A stretch of DNA of 52,845 nt. It comes from a virus. Of the stretch, positions 1 through 7,820 are shown one piece after another. Within the stretch, counting starts at the first letter, position 1, and each line of letters starts with the position of its first letter. The stretch spans positions 1 to 52,845 of the IMG/VR virus record IMGVR_UViG_3300044825_001160; one strand, written 5' to 3'. The position numbers and the translations under genes are program-made. The notes beneath the pieces are model-generated. The model was not told where the DNA came from. It searched no databases and was given only the letters and a program-made list of their open reading frames with translations.

Positions 1-262
1 AGATCCCGTTGACATTGGAGACGTAAGAAGTTGGCTGGGGTGTGTTGGTCCCCTGAATGACAATCGTCTGGCCCGTACCCGACAGGCTGATATTCGTCCC
101 CGCCTGCAGAACGACATTCGTCCCGCTGACCGTACTCGCGCCCAGCACGTTCCCCGACAGCGTGTAGTACTGATTGTGTGCCGAGTTCCAATCACTCGGA
201 CGCACGATGCTCGTGATCGTGCCATCAGGTACGGGGTTGGTGAAGATGTGCGATATGGCCAT
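1..262 (-). CDS. Tail-fibre-type structural protein, N-terminal part (cut by left edge)
   Basis: The frame opens with ATG at 262 and stays open for 87 codons to the left edge, so the C-terminus is missing. The protein begins MAISHIFTNPVPDGT and contains a VRPSDWNSAHN stretch followed by beta-rich, Gly/Thr/Ser/Asn-rich sequence (VSGTNVVLQAGTNISLSG). This style is common in N-terminal regions of phage fibre and tail-tip proteins; that is family knowledge, not a domain match I could run. It lies last in the left minus-strand block, after three other beta-rich proteins. The missing part may be the glycine-rich frame at the right edge of the window (see findings). Confidence 0.6.
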   Translation of the reverse strand, partial: MAISHIFTNPVPDGTITSIVRPSDWNSAHNQYYTLSGNVLGASTVSGTNVVLQAGTNISLSGTGQTIVIQGTNTPQPTSYVSNVNGI

Positions 263-268
263 GGGGCA

Positions 269-919
269 TTATATCCTTAACCAAGCGGAAGTGCCTGACG
301 GAGGTAGGTAAAACGCGAACGCAACAGTCGCGTAGTTATTCTGAGATCCGCTCCACGTCCACGTTATAGTCTCATCCCCTGCCGTACCGGCGTCAAGAAT
401 GACTGCACTCGCGGAAGAATGTCCGCCTTGAAACAGTGTCTCATTAGCACCCGCAAGGGAACCCGAAGCAGTTACCTCCGGTTCGTCGGAAATCGAGGAA
501 AAGACGGCTGTATTATCTCTAAACGTGGTTAATGTATATGAAGCTAGGTTACCGTTATCACCTTGGGTTCGCACTGCGGGAAGATTATCCAAAATAGGTC
601 TAATACCACCCGTATCTAACTCAAAGAAATCAATCCCGCTATCATTCGCTGGACTGGTTAAAGTTACAGTCATCACAGCAGAAGAAGGTGCTATAGCCCA
701 CCAAGCCCGAATTGAAGAGTTAGACGTTGTAGAATCCTGCACCGCTATAATTTGCGTCCACGTTGTAGACGGAGAAGAAGAAATAGTCGGCGAACCCAAA
801 GTCGAAGACTGAACAAAAACAACCAAAAAATTATTGGCTGTGACAGAACCATCCGTGGTCAACGTAGATGTTGTACCGCCCGTATACGCAGATTTTTTCT
901 GGACAAACGTGAAGGGCAT
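269..919 (-). CDS. Putative tail/fibre-associated structural protein, 216 aa
   Basis: The product starts MPFTFVQKKSAYTGG and is rich in Thr, Ser, Val and Ala with regularly alternating hydrophobic residues, as in beta-sandwich phage appendage proteins. It has no signal peptide, no membrane segment and only hydrophobic and polar beta-like strands. The ATG at 919 directly abuts the stop of the preceding gene (920-922), so translation is probably coupled. It resembles the next gene upstream in composition and size (VTLTSPANDSG, TWTWSGSQNNYATVAFAFY), and the two may be distant paralogues. Function is inferred from position among tail genes only. Confidence 0.55.
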   Translation of the reverse strand: MPFTFVQKKSAYTGGTTSTLTTDGSVTANNFLVVFVQSSTLGSPTISSSPSTTWTQIIAVQDSTTSNSSIRAWWAIAPSSAVMTVTLTSPANDSGIDFFELDTGGIRPILDNLPAVRTQGDNGNLASYTLTTFRDNTAVFSSISDEPEVTASGSLAGANETLFQGGHSSASAVILDAGTAGDETITWTWSGSQNNYATVAFAFYLPPSGTSAWLRI

Positions 920-1567
920 CTATACCCCCGTCCATCCAATAGGGATGTCGTAATACGGCTCGATTGCTGCAGCAACGACTGCATATGTATTAGCTGCACC
1001 CCGAGTATAGGACACTGTCAGGTTAGTCGCGTTGTAGCTAGTGGCATGAGTCGCGCTACCTGTACTTGTTGGAGCAAGGATAGCGACTTGGTTTGCACCG
1101 GGAGTAAGTGTTGCTGAAGCACCTGAATCAGTAAGACCTATTAGAGCCAAAGAACCCGCATCAGCTATCAACGTATATGAAAGTGTAAGTGCAGAGGTGC
1201 CACCTGCATCGCGGGGACTAGCACAAGGAAGCTGTTTTGCGCCTGAACAAGACAAAACAGAGAGTGCGGCATCAACGCTAGCAACTGCCCATGAAACCGT
1301 ATACGTACCGCTGGTTGAAGGGAGATTCACATCGTTCCATTCAAAAAGCGAAGTACGTATTGTGCTACCTCCAGTCACGGTATCTACCAGTACCCCACTT
1401 ACACCGTTTAAGGTTGGTACGGTTGTCTGTGTCGGGCTTCGCTCTTCGGTAATGAAAACAACAACCTTGCGGTTATTCCCCGCGCCATCCGTGATGACGA
1501 TATCGCACGTAATCGGATTAGTTGTATCCGTTGTTTGGTTAGCTGTTGTGATGTTTGTGATGGGCAT
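920..1567 (-). CDS. Putative tail/fibre-associated structural protein, 215 aa
   Basis: The product starts MPITNITTANQTTDT and is beta-rich and Ala/Thr/Ser-rich, with a segment NRKVVVFITEERSP near the N-terminus. I chose the ATG at 1567 rather than the in-frame start at 1585. The ATG shares one base with the TGA of the gene upstream (ATGA overlap) and has a GAGG-like ribosome site just before it. The C-terminal part (YAVVAAAIEPYYD) resembles the YATVAFAFYLPP end of its downstream neighbour, suggesting related folds. No recognised domain; it is a virion appendage candidate by position. Confidence 0.55.
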   Translation of the reverse strand: MPITNITTANQTTDTTNPITCDIVITDGAGNNRKVVVFITEERSPTQTTVPTLNGVSGVLVDTVTGGSTIRTSLFEWNDVNLPSTSGTYTVSWAVASVDAALSVLSCSGAKQLPCASPRDAGGTSALTLSYTLIADAGSLALIGLTDSGASATLTPGANQVAILAPTSTGSATHATSYNATNLTVSYTRGAANTYAVVAAAIEPYYDIPIGWTGV

Positions 1568-2556
1568 CAGAGAAGCCTCAACCACCCTACAGACAAAATA
1601 GACGCGGTATAAAGCGAAGGGCCTATATCCGTCGTTGTCCCGGAGCGGGTATTACCCGCGATGTCTGTTGTAGGGACATTTGCGTCACTAGCGGGGCCGA
1701 TACCAGCACCGATTAATGAACTACCGGCCTTCAGATTAAAATCAAAGTTTGCGTAATCCACAAACTGATCGGCCCATGTCAGGCCGTTAATGTTCCCCGT
1801 GCCCGACTCAACATCATCAGACGCGGAATACGAGACCGTAGAGCTTAGAAAATCGTCCGTGTTTTGAAATGAAACGCAATTTACTGCCGCTGTTGCTGCG
1901 TAGGAAATACCCTGATCTGCGTTATACGCGAGGCAATTATACGCGCGCCTAGTTCCACCTGACGTAGGAAAAGATATCCCGTGTCGATTGCCGCCGGCAC
2001 TGCTTAACTTGATACCTATTGTGTTATTCACAATAGCGGTAGCGGTTGATGCCACACCCATCCGCACCCCGTATCCGGTAGCTGTACCAGATGCGCAACC
2101 AATTCGCGCTATGCACGAATCGACAGTATAGGTAAACGTGCCAGTTGTATTAAATCTAATAGCGTAGGGGCCGCTGGTGTTTGTGCCGTCGTTTTGAACT
2201 TGTAAGTTTTTTAATGTTACTGGACCAATGTTATACGTTACATATAAACCTTCGAGAGCCGCCCCAGCATATTCGATGCGATACTTTGTAGTGTCCCACT
2301 TGGGCCCTGCAACATTTCCCTGTACTGTTATAGATGCGGCAAGCAACGAAGGACTAAATAAAGCCCTTGCCGTGTCGGCGGCAACACCTTGACAATATAT
2401 AGTTATATCGTCCGTTTCAGCTTGAACAGTGGTATTTCCCACTGCATTACCAAGCGTATTAAACCGGTCGCTATTTGCCGGCCACGTTGAAGATGTATGG
2501 ACCGGTGTACCGGGAGTAGCGGTGCCGTTGTCGGTGTCAACAAATATGTATTTCAT
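1567..2556 (-). CDS. Putative parallel-beta-helix tail protein, 329 aa
   Basis: The product starts MKYIFVDTDNGTATPGTPVHTSS, a style seen at the start of pectate-lyase-like right-handed beta-helix proteins. It continues with repeated short turns such as VQNDGTNTSGPYAIRFNT, YGVRMGVASTATAIVNNTIG and RRAYNCLAYNADQGISYA. Asn-rich rungs and a DIAGNTRSGTTTDIGP segment near the C-terminus are typical of secreted or virion beta-helix proteins, where the stretch often marks the end of the helix. No catalytic residues can be assigned. It probably forms part of a tail spike or fibre contacting the host surface. It is the first gene after a strong terminator, with no strong promoter seen in between. Confidence 0.55.
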   Translation of the reverse strand: MKYIFVDTDNGTATPGTPVHTSSTWPANSDRFNTLGNAVGNTTVQAETDDITIYCQGVAADTARALFSPSLLAASITVQGNVAGPKWDTTKYRIEYAGAALEGLYVTYNIGPVTLKNLQVQNDGTNTSGPYAIRFNTTGTFTYTVDSCIARIGCASGTATGYGVRMGVASTATAIVNNTIGIKLSSAGGNRHGISFPTSGGTRRAYNCLAYNADQGISYAATAAVNCVSFQNTDDFLSSTVSYSASDDVESGTGNINGLTWADQFVDYANFDFNLKAGSSLIGAGIGPASDANVPTTDIAGNTRSGTTTDIGPSLYTASILSVGWLRLL

Positions 2557-2576
2557 GGATTACCCAACTGTCCATG

Positions 2577-2603
2577 AAAAAGACGGCCCCGGGGAGGGGC
2601 CGT
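2577..2603 (-). terminator. Rho-independent terminator
   Basis: An 8-bp GC-rich stem (ACGGCCCC at 2583-2590 pairing with GGGGCCGT at 2596-2603) with a 5-base loop is followed on the minus strand by C and five T. It closes the transcript carrying the small structural genes at 2620-3412. Genes further left would depend on read-through or on an unrecognised promoter. Confidence 0.85.
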
Positions 2604-2619
2604 GAACTACCACCAAGGG

Positions 2620-2898
2620 TCAGCCATAAACAACGGTCGCGGTACAGTTGGTCAGGGTGCCGTGTACGTCCGTGCCGAAAAGGATCCCCTCTCCGGGGAT
2701 AAGCACGTTTGCAATGGTAGCAGCGGCTGGCGTGTCAACCTGTAGGAGGGTAACGCCGGAAGCACCCCCATCCCGAAGTACGACACTACCAGCCGTCGCC
2801 GTGCAAGCGATGACTACGCTTTTGACCCGCACACGAGCACTGACCGCCGTTCCTGTAGCCGACAGATACGCACTTTTGACATCAGTTTGCATCGTCAT
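2620..2898 (-). CDS. Small structural protein, 92 aa
   Basis: The product starts MTMQTDVKSAYLSATGTAV and is a compact beta-type protein (VRVKSVVIACTATAGSVVLRDGG, LIPGEGILFGTDVHG) with no transmembrane segment. Small proteins of this kind recur beside capsid and tail genes in aquatic phages, usually without an assigned function. A GGAG ribosome site lies 8 bases before the ATG at 2898. A strong terminator follows its stop. A head-completion or decoration role is possible but not shown. Confidence 0.6.
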   Translation of the reverse strand: MTMQTDVKSAYLSATGTAVSARVRVKSVVIACTATAGSVVLRDGGASGVTLLQVDTPAAATIANVLIPGEGILFGTDVHGTLTNCTATVVYG

Positions 2899-2920
2899 CG
2901 GAACGTCTCCGGATCAGTTA

Positions 2921-3412
2921 TTACGGGCCAGTGAAGCTGGTCGGGTAGATCGAACCATCCGGCTGACGAACGATGTAAGCGATGTTGGCCGTAATAGCGC
3001 CCGTACCGCCACCACCGTTGGACTGCGTAAACGAAATAATCGCGTCCGTAGGACCGACGTTAGCCACCAGATCCGGGCGAACTGAACCCAGAGCGATTGT
3101 AGCTACGCCCGTAGCGCCTGCGGCAGGGGACGAAATTACCGTCGCTCCCGTGATTGCCGTGCCATTCACAAAAAACGTAAACGTCGGGTTAGTGGTCGTA
3201 TACGCCGTAGTGATAATAAGCTGGATGTCCCAGATAGCGGAACCTGCCGGAAGCACTGCAAGCTGTGTCTGGGCAGTAGTATCGGTGTAGGCGATGTTCT
3301 TGAACTGAGCCACCGGGGTAGCCCCCAGATTGCGGATCGTCCCAGCGGTGGTGCCGGTGGTGTTGCGTACCGTGCCAAGCAGCCACGGCCCAAGATGAGT
3401 TGCAAGTCCCAT
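2921..3412 (-). CDS. Putative head/tail structural protein, 163 aa
   Basis: The product starts MGLATHLGPWLLGTVRNTTG; I prefer the ATG at 3412, which has an AGGA-type ribosome site, over an in-frame start at 3430. It is beta-rich and Thr/Ala/Gly-rich (TTNPTFTFFVNGTAITGATV, GGGGTGAITANIAYIVRQPDGS). It is separated from the major capsid gene only by the HNH gene, so it is probably a virion protein of the head or head-tail interface. A promoter-like sequence at 3505-3533 and a hairpin in the leader suggest it is transcribed from its own start as well as by read-through. Confidence 0.55.
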   Translation of the reverse strand: MGLATHLGPWLLGTVRNTTGTTAGTIRNLGATPVAQFKNIAYTDTTAQTQLAVLPAGSAIWDIQLIITTAYTTTNPTFTFFVNGTAITGATVISSPAAGATGVATIALGSVRPDLVANVGPTDAIISFTQSNGGGGTGAITANIAYIVRQPDGSIYPTSFTGP

Positions 3413-3435
3413 GAAAGAGTCCTCATGCACGAGTC

Positions 3436-3480
3436 GCTACGTCATCTGTGCATCGTCCCTCTAGGCAGGGCTGACGTAGC
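3436..3480 (-). promoter_or_regulatory. Inverted repeat in the leader of the 3412 gene
   Basis: GCTACGTCA (3436-3444) and TGACGTAGC (3472-3480) form a perfect 9-bp inverted repeat with a 27-base loop. It sits between the promoter candidate at 3505-3533 and the ATG at 3412. A second pair, CTAGGC (3461-3466) and GCCTAG (3488-3493), could form a competing fold. It may be a regulatory RNA structure or a scar of the adjacent HNH insertion. Confidence 0.4.
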
Positions 3481-3504
3481 TGAAAAAGCCTAGAACCTGT
3501 CCGC

Positions 3505-3533
3505 TATATACCCGTAACCAGCAAAGGCGTCAA
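3505..3533 (-). promoter_or_regulatory. Sigma-70-like promoter
   Basis: Read on the minus strand, TTGACG (3528-3533) is separated by exactly 17 bases from TATATA (3505-3510). The -35 element matches the bacterial consensus at 5 of 6 bases and the -10 at 4 of 6. It overlaps the end of the HNH gene and would start transcription about 85 bases upstream of the gene at 3412. Confidence 0.55.
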
Positions 3534-4129
3534 GGAGTGGTGGGAAGAAGCAGCTTGTTCGACTTAGCCAAGTTTTCTTCGCGGGTTATAATACGTAAGT
3601 TCCACGGAACGTGCAGACCGCAAACGATGTCAGACCGCAAAGGAACAATGTGATCTACTACGTATTGTTCTCCGGTTATCTTGGTCATTGTTATAGCGGT
3701 TTGATATATCTGGCGGATCTCTGTTTTTTGTCTGCGTGACAGCCACGGCGGTGCGGCTTCCCGATGCCTCCGACGACGAGCTTTCGTATCAGCCCGTATT
3801 TTGACTAAATTATTTTGTTTCCAGTTATTTCTGTACTCACGTAACTGGGCTGCAGGGCGTGTAGTAGCTCTCTGTATTACAGCACTACGATTAGCCGTGT
3901 ACCAAGCGTTTTTACGGTCTTTAACCGTTTCCATACGGTTGTAGGCAAAAAAATAATCACGACGTTTTTCATTATTACTTTGCCATTCGACCTTTAAGCA
4001 CTCAATACAAGCACCTTTCGTTTTTCTGGGGGCTATGTGGCCGTGTTTACATGGGGTTCCCGTGAAGTAATGAGCAGCGCCGATTGCCTTAGCTTCAGCA
4101 CGGGTTTTGGGAAGATCTGCGAAATCCAT
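3530..4129 (-). CDS. HNH endonuclease (homing-type), 199 aa
   Basis: The C-terminal third holds an HNH-type nuclease core: YVVDHIVPL (about residues 156-164), GLHVPWNLRIIT, then REENLAKSNK. This gives the DH pair, the central Asn and the late Asn/Lys region. The N-terminal part carries HYFTGTPCKHGH and CIECLK, a Cys/His cluster that may bind zinc, followed by a basic stretch (KARRRRHRE). Such genes are mobile selfish elements in phage genomes that cut DNA lacking the insertion. It lies directly after the major capsid gene, interrupting a run of virion genes, and is bracketed by a terminator and promoter-like sites. Nuclease family is confident; homing activity is inferred. Confidence 0.85.
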   Translation of the reverse strand: MDFADLPKTRAEAKAIGAAHYFTGTPCKHGHIAPRKTKGACIECLKVEWQSNNEKRRDYFFAYNRMETVKDRKNAWYTANRSAVIQRATTRPAAQLREYRNNWKQNNLVKIRADTKARRRRHREAAPPWLSRRQKTEIRQIYQTAITMTKITGEQYVVDHIVPLRSDIVCGLHVPWNLRIITREENLAKSNKLLLPTTP

Positions 4130-4158
4130 AAAACGCTCCTGTAGACTTAGTTACAGGT

Positions 4159-4187
4159 AACGTATCTGGGCGGAAGTAAGAAGTCAA
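4159..4187 (-). promoter_or_regulatory. Weak promoter candidate upstream of HNH gene
   Basis: On the minus strand TTGACT (4182-4187; 5 of 6 matches) is followed after 17 bases by TACGTT (4159-4164; 3 of 6 matches). It lies between the capsid terminator and the HNH start, where an autonomous promoter would be needed. The -10 element is poor. Confidence 0.3.
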
Positions 4188-4190
4188 GAC

Positions 4191-4219
4191 AAAAAGAAAG
4201 GGGCCCGAAGGCCCCTTTC
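4191..4219 (-). terminator. Rho-independent terminator after major capsid gene
   Basis: A 10-bp stem (GAAAGGGGCC at 4196-4205 with GGCCCCTTTC at 4210-4219) and a CGAA loop are followed on the minus strand by five T. It lies just past the capsid stop codon. Strong terminators directly after the capsid gene are usual where capsid mRNA is made in excess. Confidence 0.9.
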
Positions 4220-4242
4220 AAGTCGCGTAAGTGCTTGATTTA

Positions 4243-5154
4243 TCAGGTGGAACCTGACGAACCAAAGACTCCAAGCGGGTCCGACCAGCCAAAGCTGTAA
4301 CGCTCGCGGCTCTTGTAACGGACATTTCCCGTGTCAAAATCACCATCCATTGAGTTTTGCAGCGGGGTACGGACGAAGTGCTTCAGGCCATTCGGTACAT
4401 CCGTCAGGAGGAACCAAGCATTGGTGTCCGTCAGGAAGTGGTTGACCTTGTAGCCTTCCGGGATCGAGCCCATGGCCTTGAGGGCGTTGATGTCGTTGTC
4501 GGTCGTCCCAACACGGAGTTCCGTATCGAGCAGACGCTTGGCAACGAACATCAGTGCCGGGGGCACGACGAGCTTGCGGGGCTTGGCGGCGATAAGCAGG
4601 TTACGCTCATCCGTCCAAGCTGCGATCTGAATGACTGCCGCCTCAAGGGAGGTTTCGTTCAGGTCAGCCTGCGTGGTGAACGTGTTGCTGTTGACGCCGC
4701 CGGAGACGATGGGGTGTGCGGTCGAGAACAGAGCGACACCGTCACCGCCGGGATTGGCGGCGCTGAAGCCGTTGTTCAGGATCGACGCCGCCTTCACCTG
4801 CTTGGTGTACGCCATTGCCCGGGCGAGAGCCTTGGTGTAGCGCTTGCTGAGAGAATCATAGAGGTTGTCCTCTACGGCCTCTTCAGTGATGCTGAAGCCA
4901 AGAGCAATCGTCTCGTGGTTGTAACGGGCGGTCCATGCTTCCTGCGCATTGTCATACGCAATTGCAGAACCTTCCGCCTTGACCGGAGCAGCCGAGAAAC
5001 CCGACAGCTTGGTCTCCTCTTCAAAGGAACGCTCGGAGGTTTCTACTTCGTAGATCTCCTTGTGCTCTTCTCCGTAGGTGTTGTACTCCATGCCGAACAG
5101 AGCGTTCAGGCCGGGGAGCAGTTCTTTCAGTAGTTGTGCGCGTGAAATAGCCAT
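4243..5154 (-). CDS. Major capsid protein, 303 aa
   Basis: The product starts MAISRAQLLKELLPGLNALFG. It has the layout of an HK97-fold major capsid protein: a charged N-terminal arm (YGEEHKEIYEVETSERSFEEE), an E-loop-like segment (SGFSAAPVKAEGSAIAYD), then an alpha/beta core. The core includes a HPIVSGGVNSNTF motif that I recognise from phage capsid subunits related to Mu gpT, and RKLVVPPALMFVAKRLL. About 300 residues is normal for this class, with no obvious prohead-protease delta domain. It follows scaffold and putative decoration genes, the canonical order, and is followed by a strong terminator. It would form the icosahedral shell. Family is confident from pattern and context; no alignment could be run. 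Confidence 0.85.
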   Translation of the reverse strand: MAISRAQLLKELLPGLNALFGMEYNTYGEEHKEIYEVETSERSFEEETKLSGFSAAPVKAEGSAIAYDNAQEAWTARYNHETIALGFSITEEAVEDNLYDSLSKRYTKALARAMAYTKQVKAASILNNGFSAANPGGDGVALFSTAHPIVSGGVNSNTFTTQADLNETSLEAAVIQIAAWTDERNLLIAAKPRKLVVPPALMFVAKRLLDTELRVGTTDNDINALKAMGSIPEGYKVNHFLTDTNAWFLLTDVPNGLKHFVRTPLQNSMDGDFDTGNVRYKSRERYSFGWSDPLGVFGSSGST

Positions 5155-5168
5155 GTGTCACTGCTCCT

Positions 5169-6020
5169 TTAAGCGGTGGCGCTGCTGTAGTAGCCATGGA
5201 TCAGCAGGTTCACCTTGACCAGAATCTCCGGGTAGACCGTGAAAATAATGGTCGAGGACGCAGGGATGTTAGTACCCGCACCTGCCAACGTGGGCTGAGC
5301 GTTGATCGTAATGGACGTAGCACCCGCCGAAGCAGCCGCAGTTACAAACGAGCCAGTATCAATTACCTGACCATTTGCAGCGAGGTAACCCACGCTCGTA
5401 CCAATCGGAATCGCCGCCGACAGACCCGAGCCCGTCAGAGTGATCGTCGTAGTGGCCGAAGAGCCCGTACCCGTAGCCGCGTATGCCGTATCCTCAACCA
5501 CGCCGACGCAACGAACCGGAAGGATCGTGCTAACCGGAGTAGCCGTGGGAGCCAGTACTGCGTTACGGGAGTTACCCGTCATAGTCTGACCAGCGAGGTC
5601 TACGTTGTTTACCATCGACAGGTTGGTGCCAACCAGTGCTTTCGCGCCGGAAGCAACGACCGTAGTTGCCGAGCAAACAACCGCTTTGAACACCGTATCA
5701 GGGTCATCGCAGACAACAGCCATTGCATCGCCAGCCAGCGTGCCCGAGGGCCAGTACTGCGAGAACTGCTTCTGCTTGGTGGTCGGGTTGGTGAACGAGC
5801 AGCCGAGGAATACCCCGGTTACTTGGTTTACGCCCGTGCCGGTGGATACTGCTGCACGAGTCGCAAAACCGCGAGCGAGTACCACAAAGTCGCCGTAATA
5901 AATGTTGGCGTTGTAGCCGTACTGGATGGGAATCATCCGAGTAGAGCCAGAGAACACCTGCCCGCCGATCAGGTTGATCGGCTTCAGGCCGTAAGGCCCG
6001 TCAAGCGCCGGATAAGCCAT
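5169..6020 (-). CDS. Putative capsid decoration/structural protein, 283 aa
   Basis: The product starts MAYPALDGPYGLKPINLIGGQVFSGS and reads as a beta-rich head protein (IPIQYGYNANIYYGDFVVLARG, GVFLGCSFTNPTTKQKQFSQYW). It has an Ala/Thr/Gly-rich C-terminal half ending VYPEILVKVNLLIHGYYSS. Its place immediately before the major capsid gene in transcription order, after the scaffold, is typical of decoration or head-stabilising proteins of aquatic phages. No enzymatic motif is visible. A minor capsid or head-fibre protein is the alternative. Confidence 0.6.
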   Translation of the reverse strand: MAYPALDGPYGLKPINLIGGQVFSGSTRMIPIQYGYNANIYYGDFVVLARGFATRAAVSTGTGVNQVTGVFLGCSFTNPTTKQKQFSQYWPSGTLAGDAMAVVCDDPDTVFKAVVCSATTVVASGAKALVGTNLSMVNNVDLAGQTMTGNSRNAVLAPTATPVSTILPVRCVGVVEDTAYAATGTGSSATTTITLTGSGLSAAIPIGTSVGYLAANGQVIDTGSFVTAAASAGATSITINAQPTLAGAGTNIPASSTIIFTVYPEILVKVNLLIHGYYSSATA

Positions 6021-6032
6021 TTCAGACTCCTA

Positions 6033-6488
6033 TTAAGATCGAGTTCCGCGTCCAAATGACGTTGTGCTGCGTTTCTCGTTAAAGAGCGGCATACGCTCGT
6101 CATTCGTTCGCATGAAGTTGTTGTCCACAGCCTCCATCTGAGATTGTGCTTGGCGAGCGTAGTAATCCGCCCGTTGCTGCAGCATCTCTTCCGGGGCCTT
6201 ACACAACAGCAGTCCACCAATTTCAATGTTGTCCTTGAAACGGGCGTTGCCGTTGGGATCCGAATACATCATCAGTTCAGGTACATCAGAAGCCTTTACA
6301 GGCTCCCATCCTTCCCGCATCTTCGCGGACGCATTTGTTGGGTCAATCTGACCCATCAGGGTGGTCCGAATCCATCTAAACACCCAGCCCGGTTGCGGAT
6401 TCGGGCTTGGAAGTGTCTCCGGGGGAGCCCACGCTCGTTTGCGTTGTTCCCGATTCTCCAGTTCTCGTGCCAGACGACTCTCAGCCAT
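6033..6488 (-). CDS. Head-gene-cluster protein of unknown function, 151 aa
   Basis: The product starts MAESRLARELENREQRKRAWAPPE and is mostly charged and helical, with aromatic residues in PGWVFRWIRTTLMG. The middle (GWEPVKASDVPELMMYSD, RFKDNIEIGGLLLCKAPEEML) looks globular, and the C-terminal part (RADYYARQAQSQMEAVDNNF) is helical. Its start overlaps the scaffold gene by 8 bases, indicating translational coupling. I do not recognise the family. It could be a minor head protein or assembly factor. Confidence 0.6.
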   Translation of the reverse strand: MAESRLARELENREQRKRAWAPPETLPSPNPQPGWVFRWIRTTLMGQIDPTNASAKMREGWEPVKASDVPELMMYSDPNGNARFKDNIEIGGLLLCKAPEEMLQQRADYYARQAQSQMEAVDNNFMRTNDERMPLFNEKRSTTSFGRGTRS

Positions 6489-7425
6489 TTTGGTTCTCCA
6501 GTTTCATCAATTCTCGTGCATACGCTTCGTTAGTCAGGCCAAGCCTCTTGGCCAGAGCAACTTGCGATGGTGTCAGGCGGACCTGACGCGGCGCGGTACT
6601 CCGCGTAGCTGGAGCAACCACCGTAGTGGCCTGCTTCCGAGAGGAGGTTCTCGACCTCCGCTCTTCTTCATCGTCTTCAAAGCGCTCAGGAAAACGTCTC
6701 CTGATCGTTTCATCAACACGCCGGTAGTAATCGTCGCTGCGCGGATCGACTCCCGAACGGACCAATTTTTCGTGCAAGCCCAGAGCGAGGGCGGTCATTT
6801 CCTCGTCAACACCGAACCATTCGTTCTTTTGTCGCCATGCTTCTGCCTTTTGATCGACAGGCACGCGAGGTGCTGGTGCTTGTTGTGGCGTTTGTACACC
6901 TGATTCCTCTTCTTGTAAAGAGGGAGAAAATAATTGAACTTCTTTCAGCTTCAATTTGGCGTCAGTCAAAGCCTCCTGCGCATTCGCAATAAGCTCTGCA
7001 TCACCCGTCTCGTAAGCCTGCTTCAGTTTCTCTTTGGCAGAGCCAATTTCATTCTGAGCGGAACGAGCGATTTCCTGTGCAAGATATTTCTCGCCAGTAC
7101 CCGCCCGTTTGCGGAGACTTTGATTTTCCTGATAAGCCTGCTCGGCGAAGCGAATAGCCTCTTCCCGTTCCCGGAGCGCCGCCTCTTTGGCCCGACGCTC
7201 GTCATGCCAGACTTTCTTCATCTGGCTGAGACGCTTCTTCACCTTCTCGGAGTATTCCTCCAGATCGTCGCTCTCAAGCTCCTCAACGACATTCTGAGGG
7301 AGAGGTTTGCGACCCCGATCCTCCGGTGGCGTGTCATCCACCAGTTCGACCTCGATATCGCTTTCCTCGATATCGTTCTTCGTCGGATCAACCTCATCAG
7401 GAAACTTAAACTCTTCGTATGCCAT
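6481..7425 (-). CDS. Scaffolding protein, 314 aa
   Basis: The sequence is very acidic at the N-terminus (DIEESDIEVELVDDTPPED). It then has a long Glu/Lys/Arg/Ala-rich coiled coil from about residue 65 to 165 (KKRLSQMKKVWHDERRAKEA, AIRFAEQAYQENQSLRKRAG, SAKEKLKQAYETGDAEL). The C-terminal region is basic (RRSRTSSRKQ and TPSQVALAKRLGLTNEAY). This profile, together with its location between portal and capsid genes, is what phage internal scaffolds show. It would guide capsid assembly and leave the prohead. An AGGAG ribosome site precedes the ATG. The coiled coil with a basic tail is direct observation; the role is inferred from family architecture. Confidence 0.8.
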   Translation of the reverse strand: MAYEEFKFPDEVDPTKNDIEESDIEVELVDDTPPEDRGRKPLPQNVVEELESDDLEEYSEKVKKRLSQMKKVWHDERRAKEAALREREEAIRFAEQAYQENQSLRKRAGTGEKYLAQEIARSAQNEIGSAKEKLKQAYETGDAELIANAQEALTDAKLKLKEVQLFSPSLQEEESGVQTPQQAPAPRVPVDQKAEAWRQKNEWFGVDEEMTALALGLHEKLVRSGVDPRSDDYYRRVDETIRRRFPERFEDDEEERRSRTSSRKQATTVVAPATRSTAPRQVRLTPSQVALAKRLGLTNEAYARELMKLENQNG

Positions 7426-7436
7426 GTGTGTGCTCC

Positions 7437-7820
7437 TTATGCGCGGTAAAGCCCGCGTGGGTCGTCAACGACAGCCTCGACGGTGTCGTCATTGATGATG
7501 CGCCACTCCGTCCCGTGAATCTTGACCCGCGTACCGGAGTACGCCCTCACGAGCACAAAGTCACCCACCTTGCACCACGGTCCCGTAGGGAACCGCTCGG
7601 TGTCCTTGTATGCCATGTCGCCCATCTTGGCGACAAATAGCACCAGCGTTGTCTGCTCCTCGACCCGCATGGTCTCGTTGGCCTTGATAAGGCCCGTCTC
7701 GCCGTAGGTCTCCTCGACCTTTGGCACCATGCAGAGCAGGCGATAGCCTTTCGGATCGGGCAATTGCTTTGCCTTCTCCTCGGCCTCCTGCTGCGTCTTC
7801 TCGACGTTTACATCACTCAT
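7437..7820 (-). CDS. GroES-like co-chaperonin, 127 aa
   Basis: From about residue 22 the protein follows the GroES fold pattern: an opening strand (KGYRLLCMVPKVEETYGETG), a mobile-loop-like stretch (LIKANETMRVEEQTT), a central strand (VLFVAKMG), then VGDFVLVRAYSGTRV and a closing EWRIINDDTVEAVV. Bacterial GroES has equivalent VGD-type and closing I/V strands. Phage co-chaperonins (for example T4 gp31) cap host GroEL so that the capsid protein can fold. It lies between portal and scaffold, two genes before the capsid gene, which fits that role. A charged N-terminal extension of about 20 residues (NVEKTQQEAEEKAKQL) is additional to the usual length of about 97. The assignment rests on pattern and context. 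Confidence 0.75.
   Translation of the reverse strand: MSDVNVEKTQQEAEEKAKQLPDPKGYRLLCMVPKVEETYGETGLIKANETMRVEEQTTLVLFVAKMGDMAYKDTERFPTGPWCKVGDFVLVRAYSGTRVKIHGTEWRIINDDTVEAVVDDPRGLYRA

Noticed and set aside
4357-5133. Plus-strand frame of 258 codons opposite the capsid gene
   Set aside because: Shadow of the major capsid gene. The composition reflects reverse-complement codon bias.
5196-6059. Plus-strand frame of 287 codons opposite the decoration gene
   Set aside because: Arg/Ser/Asn-rich nonsense-like translation, no ribosome site, opposite a convincing structural gene.
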